Assembly (NCBI GenBank): GCA_016183805.1
Contig: JACPDX010000014.1
Location: forward strand, 1 to 34,825
Direction: 5' to 3'
DNA length: 34,825 bases
From: Bacteroidota bacterium
GTDB lineage: Bacteria > Bacteroidota > Bacteroidia > Flavobacteriales_E > Vicingaceae
In this document: positions 14,805 through 21,413 of the stretch, piece after piece
How positions within the stretch are numbered: position 1 is the stretch's first letter
Layout: every line of letters starts with the position of its first letter
The notes under the pieces: model-generated
Told to the model about the DNA's origin: nothing
Seen by the model: only the letters and a program-made list of their open reading frames with translations
Database searches by the model: none
Made by a program: the position numbers and the translations under genes

Positions 14805-17348
14805 TTGAACAATAATCTACTCGATACCAAAATTGAATTTTTAAAAGGAGTTGGTCCTGCCAGAGCCGAATTGCTTCAACAGGAATTGGGTATTTACACT
14901 TTTGGTCAATTGTTGGAGTATTACCCTTTTCGTTACGTTGATAAATCTAAAGTGTACAACATTTGTGACATCAATTCCGACCAAGCATACATCCAGCTAA
15001 AAGGTAAAATTACCAATATTCAAATTATTGGCGAAAAACAAGCCAAACGAATGGTAGCCATGTTTAAAGACACCACCGGAGAAATTGAATTGGTGTGGTT
15101 TAAGGGCATCAAATGGCTGTCGTCCTCTTTAAAAATTAACCAGGAATATGTGCTTTTTGGAAAACCAACTTTATACCGAAACAATTACAACATTACTCAC
15201 CCCGAATTAGAACCAGTGGAGCAATCTTTAGTAGCTAATTCGGTAAGTTTAGAAGGCGTTTATTCTACTACCGATAAACTTACCAACAAAGGCTTATCTG
15301 CCAAAGGAATTCATAAAATTCAACAAAATTTAATTGCACAGATTAAAGGTTACATACAGGAAACGTTACCTGATGAATTGTTGGATAAACTCCATTTAAT
15401 GCCTAAAGAAGTTGCTCTAATTAATGCTCATGCCCCGGAAAATGAACAACAATTACAACGGGCAGTATTTCGTTTAAAATTTGAAGAATTATTTTTCCTT
15501 CAACTTCGATTGTTACGTCAAAAAGTGATTAAAACACAAACCTTAAAAGGGTATGTTTTTAATGCTGTTGGAGAAAATTTTAATACCTTTTACAACAACT
15601 ATTTAGCTTTTGAATTAACCGAAGCTCAAAAAAGAGTAATTCGGGAAATCCGTAAAGACATCGGTTCTGGAAAACACATGAACAGGTTGTTGCAAGGCGA
15701 TGTTGGTAGTGGTAAAACTGTGGTGGCTTTATTAACTATGCTAATTGCTATCGACAATGGTTTTCAGGCTTGTTTGATGGCTCCAACCGAAATTTTGGCA
15801 ACCCAACATTATTTGGGTTTAGCAGAAATGTTGAAAGACATGAACGTAACCATTGAATTGTTGACCGGCTCAACAAAAAAAGCAAGACGAACAGAAATCC
15901 ATTCGGATTTGTTGAATGGAACATTAAAAATTCTTGTAGGAACTCATGCTTTGTTGGAAGATGTGGTACAATTTAATAATTTAGGTTATGTGGTGGTGGA
16001 CGAGCAACACCGTTTTGGAGTAGCACAACGAGCAAAACTTTGGGCGAAGGACAGCCCCTCCAACCTCCCCGAAAGGGAGGCTTTAAAAAAAGTGTTCTTT
16101 AAATACCAGACTGCTCGTCCATCTACTTATGCGTTACTTAAAGCCAATCAACAAGAACGAAAAAAACAAACTACTGAAGCAGAACAAGTATTGTGGGAGA
16201 ATTTAAAAACAAAACAACTAGGCACAAAATTTAGACGGCAACATATTATTGACGAGTTTATTGTTGATTTTGTTGGTTTGGAAAAAAAATTGGTAATAGA
16301 AGTTGATGGAAAATACCATAACTCAAGCGAACAAATTGAAGCTGATAAAATGAGAACACAAATTCTCGAAGAATTAGGTTTTAAAGTAATTCGATTTACC
16401 AACGAAGAAGTTTTGTTAGATATTGATAATGTTCTAAAAAAAATTACAGAAGCTACGAACTCCCTCCCCTTCGGGGAGGGTCGGGGTGGGGCTCTAATTC
16501 CTCATGTATTAGTAATGACTGCAACTCCAATTCCTCGGACTTTAGCAATGACTTTTTATGGTGATTTAGATATTTCTATAATTGATGAATTACCAGCAGG
16601 AAGAAAACCCATAAAAACCATTCATAAATTCGATTCATCTCGATTGAGAGTGTTTGGCATGATGGAAGAAGAAATAAAAAAAGGCCGACAAATTTATGTG
16701 GTTTATCCATTGATAAACGAATCGGAAAAAATGGATTACAAAGATTTGATGGATGGTTTCGATGCTATTTTACGCCGTTTTCCGATGCCACAATACCAAG
16801 TTAGTATTGTTCACGGACAAATGAAACCCAAAGACAAAGAATTTGAAATGCAACGTTTTGTAAAAGGCGAAACCAATATTATGGTTGCCACCACTGTAAT
16901 TGAAGTAGGGGTAAATGTGCCCAATGCCAGTGTTATGGTTATTGAAAGTGCCGAACGTTTTGGTTTATCGCAATTGCACCAGTTGAGAGGTCGGGTTGGT
17001 AGAGGTGCTGAACAATCGTATTGTATTTTAATGAGCGGAAATAAATTGAGCCCCGAAGGAAAATTACGCCTCGAAACAATGGTAAGAACCAACGATGGTT
17101 TTGAAATTGCAGAAGTTGACCTTAAACTTCGTGGACCGGGCGATATACAAGGTACACAACAAAGTGGTTTGCTTAATTTAAAAATTGCCGACCTAGCCAA
17201 AGACGGACAAATTTTACAAGCCGCACGCACCGAAGCTGTAGAAATTTTAAAAGAGGATGCCAACCTGCAATTGCCCAAACATTACCGTTTGATAGAAGCC
17301 TTGAATACCATTAAGCGAAATAAAAAGAATTGGAGCAGAATTTCTTAG
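14805..17348 (+). CDS. recG: ATP-dependent DNA helicase RecG with an in-frame DUF559 nuclease insert
   Basis: RecG reverses stalled forks and processes branched DNA and R-loops. The wedge domain is N-terminal (helix-hairpin-helix-like 'EFLKGVGPARAELLQQELGI'). The helicase core has Walker A GDVGSGKT (298-305), motif II DEQH (399-402), TATPIPRT (from 572), and 'QLRGRVGRGAEQSYC', with the C-terminal RecG region intact. The start is TTG at 14805: an in-frame stop lies two codons upstream and the first ATG is near residue 83, inside the wedge domain. Residues 417-563 are foreign: a DUF559 (Vsr-like) nuclease domain flanked by peptides encoded by inverted repeats. Without them the protein is 700 aa, the usual RecG size, and reads LWAKD-LIPHVLVMTATP without a break. 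The frame is open throughout; whether the helicase works with the insert cannot be seen. Confidence 0.96.
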   Translation: MNNNLLDTKIEFLKGVGPARAELLQQELGIYTFGQLLEYYPFRYVDKSKVYNICDINSDQAYIQLKGKITNIQIIGEKQAKRMVAMFKDTTGEIELVWFKGIKWLSSSLKINQEYVLFGKPTLYRNNYNITHPELEPVEQSLVANSVSLEGVYSTTDKLTNKGLSAKGIHKIQQNLIAQIKGYIQETLPDELLDKLHLMPKEVALINAHAPENEQQLQRAVFRLKFEELFFLQLRLLRQKVIKTQTLKGYVFNAVGENFNTFYNNYLAFELTEAQKRVIREIRKDIGSGKHMNRLLQGDVGSGKTVVALLTMLIAIDNGFQACLMAPTEILATQHYLGLAEMLKDMNVTIELLTGSTKKARRTEIHSDLLNGTLKILVGTHALLEDVVQFNNLGYVVVDEQHRFGVAQRAKLWAKDSPSNLPEREALKKVFFKYQTARPSTYALLKANQQERKKQTTEAEQVLWENLKTKQLGTKFRRQHIIDEFIVDFVGLEKKLVIEVDGKYHNSSEQIEADKMRTQILEELGFKVIRFTNEEVLLDIDNVLKKITEATNSLPFGEGRGGALIPHVLVMTATPIPRTLAMTFYGDLDISIIDELPAGRKPIKTIHKFDSSRLRVFGMMEEEIKKGRQIYVVYPLINESEKMDYKDLMDGFDAILRRFPMPQYQVSIVHGQMKPKDKEFEMQRFVKGETNIMVATTVIEVGVNVPNASVMVIESAERFGLSQLHQLRGRVGRGAEQSYCILMSGNKLSPEGKLRLETMVRTNDGFEIAEVDLKLRGPGDIQGTQQSGLLNLKIADLAKDGQILQAARTEAVEILKEDANLQLPKHYRLIEALNTIKRNKKNWSRIS
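16053..16080 (+). repeat. Left terminal inverted repeat of the recG insert
   Basis: It begins AGCCCCTCCAACCTCCCC and ends GAAAGGGAGG. Internally it forms the hairpin CCTCCC/GGGAGG. It is translated as Ser-Pro-Ser-Asn-Leu-Pro-Glu-Arg-Glu. It is G/C-rich in a strongly AT-rich gene. Confidence 0.88.
16461..16493 (-). repeat. Right terminal inverted repeat of the recG insert
   Basis: The reverse complement begins AGCCCCACCCCGACCC and continues TCCCCGAAGGGGAGGG. It matches the left repeat apart from small indels and substitutions. The internal hairpin CCCTCCCC/GGGGAGGG (16462-16480) is perfect with a TTC loop. It is translated in frame as Ser-Leu-Pro-Phe-Gly-Glu-Gly-Arg-Gly-Gly-Ala. Confidence 0.88.
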
Positions 17349-17465
17349 CTTTTTAAATTTGAAAGTAAAATTGAATGACTACATTTGATTAAACCTAAGG
17401 CGTGAAAAGTGACTGGAAGAAGAATAATAGGGTAACTGAAATATTTTCAATAACACAGGCAAATA

Positions 17466-18437
17466 ATGACAATAAAAGAAGCCATTTTAAAAAGTTTAGA
17501 TGAAATTAATGGATTAACGACCTACATGGATATTTACAACAATATCTTAAAACACAACTATTACGACTTTGGGCAAGCCAAAACACCAGCTGCTACTATA
17601 TCTGCACTTCTTGGCGACTTCATTCGTAATGGTGATAGTAGAGTTAAACGAATAAAACAAGTTGGAGGAACATATTCTTATTATTTGACAAAAAATGAAC
17701 AGAATATTGGAATTGATGTTTTGACTGGTGTAACTAAATCAATTGCCATAAACTTAAAACAAATTGATAAATTAAAAACTTATGAAGAAAGAGATTTACA
17801 CAAACTCTTAAGTACATTTCTAAAAAGTCATGGGATAAGTTCAAAAACAATTTTCCATGAAAAATCCTCGAACAGTAAAGACAAAAATCAAAAGTGGATT
17901 CATCCAGATATGGTTGGAATAGCATTCTTAAAGTTGGAGACAAAAGTAAGTCAAGCATTTTTAAAAACTGTTAATCGTGAAGATACATTCAAACTCAATT
18001 CTTATGAGATAAAAAAAGAAATAAATACTGATTATGAATTAAAAGAAGCATTTTTTCAAGCAGTATCAAATTCAAGCTGGGCAAATCATGGGTATTTAGT
18101 GGCTTTTGAAATAAATGAAAGTTTGCATGATGAAATGAAACGACTTAATCAATCTTTTGGGATTGGTGTTATTGAATTAAGAGCAAACCCATACGAAAGT
18201 AAAGTCTTATTTGCTTCTAAATTTAAAAACTTGGATTTTAAAACAATAGACAAACTTTGTAAGATTAACCATGATTTTGAAAAATTTATTGAGCAGACTG
18301 AAAAAGTTATGACAGCTAGCGATAAGTATATTAATGCGATAGAAAAAGAGCTAGAAGAATTTTGCGATAAATATTTGCAAAATGATTCAGAAATTGAAAC
18401 ATATTGTAAAGAAAAAAATATATCTTCAAACCAATAA
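17466..18437 (+). CDS. HARE-HTH domain protein with PD-(D/E)xK nuclease-like domain (HrgA-like)
   Basis: A 323-aa protein. Residues 1-75 resemble the HARE-HTH (HB1/ASXL/restriction endonuclease HTH) winged helix: 'TIKEAILKSLDEINGLTTYMDIY', 'TPAATISALLGDFIRN', 'GGTYSYYLT'. Residues about 105-265 look like a PD-(D/E)xK fold, with 'WIHPDMVGI' (D148), 'SYEIKKEI' (E181-x-K183) and a helical 'ELKEAFFQAVSNSSWANHGYLVAFEI'. The combination resembles H. pylori HrgA/COG2958 proteins, which are restriction-like but of unproven function. A helical, acidic tail follows. No methyltransferase or specificity subunit is nearby, so it is not an obvious R-M system. The transporter gene starts 11 bp after its stop. 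Confidence 0.68.
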   Translation: MTIKEAILKSLDEINGLTTYMDIYNNILKHNYYDFGQAKTPAATISALLGDFIRNGDSRVKRIKQVGGTYSYYLTKNEQNIGIDVLTGVTKSIAINLKQIDKLKTYEERDLHKLLSTFLKSHGISSKTIFHEKSSNSKDKNQKWIHPDMVGIAFLKLETKVSQAFLKTVNREDTFKLNSYEIKKEINTDYELKEAFFQAVSNSSWANHGYLVAFEINESLHDEMKRLNQSFGIGVIELRANPYESKVLFASKFKNLDFKTIDKLCKINHDFEKFIEQTEKVMTASDKYINAIEKELEEFCDKYLQNDSEIETYCKEKNISSNQ

Positions 18438-18448
18438 AAACAAACAAC

Positions 18449-19702
18449 ATGGGCATTAAGTTACGACTTACGATAATGAACTTTCTTCAATTTTTTATTT
18501 GGGGAGCTTGGTTAATCACTATTGGTGGATATTGGTTTCAAACCAAACAATGGAGTGGAGCCGAATTTGGTGCTATTTTCTCTACCATTGGTATAGCTTC
18601 GTTATTTATGCCTGCCATAGCTGGTATTGTTGCTGATAGATGGATTAATGCCGAAAAATTATTGGGTGTTTTTCACCTTATTGGAGCAGTCGTGCTTTTT
18701 ACCGTTCCCATGACGGAATCGCCAACAGCCATGTTTTGGGTTTTATTGGTTAACATGATGTTTTATATGCCCACCATTTCGCTTTCTATCGCTGTTGCTT
18801 ATTCTGCTTTAAAGAAAGAAAAACTGGATGTGGTAACGGTTTTCCCACCCATTAGAGTCTGGGGTACCATTGGTTTTATTGTTGCCATGTGGACGGTAAG
18901 TTTATTAAAATTAGAAACCTCAGCAGCTCAGTTTTATGTTGCTTCCGGAGCCTCATTGTTATTGGGAATTTATTCGTTTACTTTACCAAAGTGCGAAATC
19001 ATTAAAAATTTCGATAAGAAAAATTTTGTTGAAGCATTGGGTTTAAAAGCCTTTACCTTGTTTAAGCAAAAACGAATGGCATTGTTTTTTGTGTTTTCCA
19101 TGCTTTTAGGTGCAGCATTGCAGCTAACCAACATGTACGGCGATACATTTATTCACGATTTTGCAAAATTTCCTGAATACAAAGATTTATTGGCAGTAAA
19201 ATATCCTGCCATTATCATGTCTATTTCTCAAATTTCAGAAACCGTATTTATTTTAACCATTCCTTTTTTCTTAAAACGATTTGGCATTAAACAAGTGATG
19301 CTGATGAGCATGTTTGCCTGGGTGCTACGTTTCGCATTGTTAGGTCTTGGAAATCCTGCCGACGGACTTTGGATGATAATTTTATCGTGTATTGTTTACG
19401 GAATGGCGTTTGATTTTTTCAACATTTCAGGTTCACTTTATATCGAAACAGAAACCGATTCAGGAATACGAGCAAGTGCTCAAGGTTTGTTTATGATGAT
19501 GACTAACGGTTTTGGTGCAATTATGGGAAGTTCTTTAAGCGGTTTAATGATTGATGCCTTTTTTAAAGCAGAAACCGGCGAATATTTATGGAAAGGAATT
19601 TGGTTTTCTTTCGCTGCATATTCTTTGATTGTTGCCATTATTTTTGCGTTAGTGTTTAAATATAAACACAATCGTGAGGCAACAATAGTAATTCAGCACT
19701 AA
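18449..19702 (+). CDS. NupG-like nucleoside:H+ symporter (MFS)
   Basis: A 417-aa major facilitator protein with about twelve hydrophobic helices. The start 'LRLTIMNFLQFFIWGAWLITIGGYWF' and the following 'GAIFSTIGIASLFMPAIAGIVADRWINAEK' are typical of the nucleoside permease family NupG/XapB. Further family-like stretches are 'PPIRVWGTIGFIVAMW' and 'GIRASAQGLFMMMTNGFGAIMGS'. It should import nucleosides by proton symport at the inner membrane; the exact substrate is not readable. It sits 11 bp after the HARE-HTH gene, so they may share a transcript. It is convergent with the L,D-transpeptidase gene. Confidence 0.88.
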   Translation: MGIKLRLTIMNFLQFFIWGAWLITIGGYWFQTKQWSGAEFGAIFSTIGIASLFMPAIAGIVADRWINAEKLLGVFHLIGAVVLFTVPMTESPTAMFWVLLVNMMFYMPTISLSIAVAYSALKKEKLDVVTVFPPIRVWGTIGFIVAMWTVSLLKLETSAAQFYVASGASLLLGIYSFTLPKCEIIKNFDKKNFVEALGLKAFTLFKQKRMALFFVFSMLLGAALQLTNMYGDTFIHDFAKFPEYKDLLAVKYPAIIMSISQISETVFILTIPFFLKRFGIKQVMLMSMFAWVLRFALLGLGNPADGLWMIILSCIVYGMAFDFFNISGSLYIETETDSGIRASAQGLFMMMTNGFGAIMGSSLSGLMIDAFFKAETGEYLWKGIWFSFAAYSLIVAIIFALVFKYKHNREATIVIQH

Positions 19703-19745
19703 ACTTCTAAAAAATAGGAAAGATTACTTCAGCTTCTAAATATGA

Positions 19746-20447
19746 TTACACTTTTAGGATGATTACCGGAATCTCCTCTTGTACCGTATCGAAAAGTTCT
19801 ATAATATCAGCATTTTTCATTCTTATACAACCATGAGAAGCAGGAACACCAATGTATCCTTCTTCAGAAGTTCCATGAATATAAATAAATCTTTTGTACG
19901 AATCAATATCTCTACCTTTATTAATTCCGGGTTCTTCACCATGTAACCACATGATACGGGAAGTAACATCATCCGTAAGCGATTTTTCTTGCTCAACAAA
20001 TATTTTAGCTGTTTTTCCTGAATATACACGAGAGTAAAACAATCCGCCTAACGGAACATTTTCACCTATTTTTCGCTTAACGGTATGTAAGCCTAAAGGT
20101 GTTTGATTGCTGTTAAATTTATTTCCAATACCATAAGTAGAAGTGGAAACAGGGTATTTTTTTATTACTTTTTGGTTTTTAATGAGATATAACGATTGAT
20201 ATTTTACCGAAACATAAAGAAACGTTGTAAAATCTTTATCAGGATATTTTAAGTTGAGGTATTCGGTTAAAAAGTCAGCAATGGTTTCGTTAGAGGATTC
20301 CACTACTTTTATTTCATATTCTGTATCATCTTCAGGAGGAACCCCAACAATGTAAGGTGATTTTACCACTTTTGTACTTTTACATGAAAACAACATAATT
20401 ACAGCAAAAAACGCAACATGACATATTATTTTTTTTATAAAATTCAT
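19746..20447 (-). CDS. L,D-transpeptidase (YkuD) lipoprotein
   Basis: L,D-transpeptidases make 3-3 peptidoglycan crosslinks or attach proteins to peptidoglycan in the periplasm. The 233-aa product has a lipoprotein signal (MNFIKKII...MLFSC, Cys22). The YkuD domain (about residues 77-233) contains 'TPLGLHTVKRKIG', 'IYIHGTSEEGYIG' (His191) and the catalytic SHGCIRM (His205, Cys207). Its ATG overlaps the stop of the upstream short-chain dehydrogenase by one base (TAATG), which suggests translational coupling. Confidence 0.9.
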   Translation of the reverse strand: MNFIKKIICHVAFFAVIMLFSCKSTKVVKSPYIVGVPPEDDTEYEIKVVESSNETIADFLTEYLNLKYPDKDFTTFLYVSVKYQSLYLIKNQKVIKKYPVSTSTYGIGNKFNSNQTPLGLHTVKRKIGENVPLGGLFYSRVYSGKTAKIFVEQEKSLTDDVTSRIMWLHGEEPGINKGRDIDSYKRFIYIHGTSEEGYIGVPASHGCIRMKNADIIELFDTVQEEIPVIILKV

Positions 20448-21244
20448 TACTTTCCTTTACTCATTTTGTCCATAATAGTATAAAATAGCTTGGGCAGAAG
20501 CATTTTAAAAGGAATAGCCAGCAACTCTTTGTTACCAATATAAATGTGTTGTTTATTTCGTTTTAATGCTGAAATTAGTTTTTTAGCAAACACACCTGTT
20601 TTCATTCCATTCATTTGTGCAGGGCTATCCTGATTTGAAATACTTCCATCAGCATTTAGTGAATTAATGGATGCATTGGTATTTATAAAGCCAGGTGCAA
20701 CCAACAATACATTAATGTTAAAAGGTTTTAATTCCATTCGTAACGAATCGTAATAACCATACAAAGCATGTTTTGAAGCAGCATAAGTAGTATGAAAAGG
20801 CAGACCAAATTTACCTAAAATACTGGTAGTAACCACTAGATGCCCCGATTGTTGTTTTTGCATGACAGGAATCACGGCTTTAGTTAAAGCTATATTTCCG
20901 AAGTAATTAATCTCCATTATTTTGCGTTCCACTTCAGTAGTAGTTTGCATGGCTGTACCTTTCTGACTTAAACCTCCGTTATTTACAAGTACATCTATTC
21001 GCCCAAATTTTGCTAAAATAATACTTACCCATTCAGGGGCAGCAACATGATTTTCTAAATCCAAGGGTAAAATCAAAATAGAATCATCAGTCAAATTAGT
21101 AGATGTTTTTACCCGCTGCAACTCGCTTTCACGCCGAGCTGAAATAACTAACTTGCAACCTTCTTTGGCAAAAGCATAACTCAACGCCTCTCCTATTCCT
21201 GAAGAAGCTCCCGTGATCCAAACTACCTTATTTTTTAGCTCCAT
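20447..21244 (-). CDS. Short-chain dehydrogenase/reductase (classical SDR)
   Basis: A 265-aa NAD(P)-dependent oxidoreductase. The Rossmann motif TGASSGIG is at residues 11-18, NNGG at 88-91 (usually NNAG), and the catalytic triad is Ser141, Tyr154 (YAASK) and Lys158. It resembles the DHRS7-like subgroup of Bacteroidota SDRs. The substrate is unknown. The basic, hydrophobic C-terminus (KRNKQHIYIGNKELLAIPFKMLLPKLFYTIM) may associate with the membrane. The gene has a plausible promoter directly upstream and is coupled to the L,D-transpeptidase gene. Confidence 0.9.
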   Translation of the reverse strand: MELKNKVVWITGASSGIGEALSYAFAKEGCKLVISARRESELQRVKTSTNLTDDSILILPLDLENHVAAPEWVSIILAKFGRIDVLVNNGGLSQKGTAMQTTTEVERKIMEINYFGNIALTKAVIPVMQKQQSGHLVVTTSILGKFGLPFHTTYAASKHALYGYYDSLRMELKPFNINVLLVAPGFINTNASINSLNADGSISNQDSPAQMNGMKTGVFAKKLISALKRNKQHIYIGNKELLAIPFKMLLPKLFYTIMDKMSKGK

Positions 21245-21261
21245 TTTTTTGATGTATAAAG

Positions 21262-21292
21262 CAAAACTATGAATTTTAAGCTATTTGCTCAA
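21262..21292 (-). promoter_or_regulatory. Putative promoter for the SDR / L,D-transpeptidase pair
   Basis: On the minus strand TTG (21292-21290) and TAGTTTTG (21269-21262) are separated by 20 bp and match the TTG/TAnnTTTG pattern. The predicted start of transcription is only about 10 nt before the ATG at 21244, giving a very short leader. Confidence 0.5.
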
Positions 21293-21372
21293 TTGCTTAG
21301 ATTTGTTTTATAAAAAATGGATTGTCAATAAGTAGTAGGGGCAAATATATAACGCTTTTGGAGTTATATTAA

Positions 21373-21407
21373 GTAGAGACGGACAATTGATAATTGTCCG
21401 TCTCTAC
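21373..21407. repeat. Perfect 35-nt palindrome (GTAGAGACGG type)
   Basis: A perfect 16-bp stem, GTAGAGACGGACAATT / AATTGTCCGTCTCTAC, with a GAT loop. It lies 6 bp beyond the 3' end of the PorE-like gene. On the gene's own strand it is not followed by a T-run, so it is not a standard terminator. It resembles GTAGAGACG...CGTCTCTAC palindromes dispersed in several phyla. A smaller hairpin, ATATAAC/GTTATAT (21347-21369), lies beside it. Confidence 0.8.
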
Positions 21408-21413
21408 AAAAAA

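Larger units (their letters stand above)
16053..16493 (+). mobile_element. 441-bp TIR-flanked DUF559 nuclease element inside recG
   Basis: The element is exactly 441 bp (147 codons), begins with AGCCCC and ends with GGGGCT, and starts on a codon boundary of recG. It encodes 'KVFFKYQTARPSTYALLK', then a DUF559 domain with T-E-A-E (E458, E460), FRRQH, FIVDF (D488), VIEVDG (E499, D501), and 'LGFKVIRFTNEEVL'. These are the conserved positions of this PD-(D/E)xK family, so the nuclease appears intact. It has no ATG near its 5' end, so it depends on recG translation unless a GTG (16092) is used. I see no clear target duplication. There are no transposase motifs and no intein splice motifs (it ends Gly-Gly-Ala, without His-Asn). 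Confidence 0.88.

Noticed and set aside
16053-16493. Intein or intron inside recG
   Set aside because: The reading frame is open throughout, so no intron is needed. The insert ends Gly-Gly-Ala and lacks the His-Asn + Cys/Ser/Thr splice junction and intein blocks; its nuclease is DUF559-type, not LAGLIDADG or HNH.
16811-17278. 155-codon minus-strand ORF opposite recG
   Set aside because: It overlaps conserved helicase motifs on the plus strand and is a shadow frame rich in Ser, Pro and Cys.
21373-21407. Terminator of the PorE-like gene
   Set aside because: The hairpin is strong, but the minus strand continues CTTAATATAAC without a T-run; the A/T run is on the other side.
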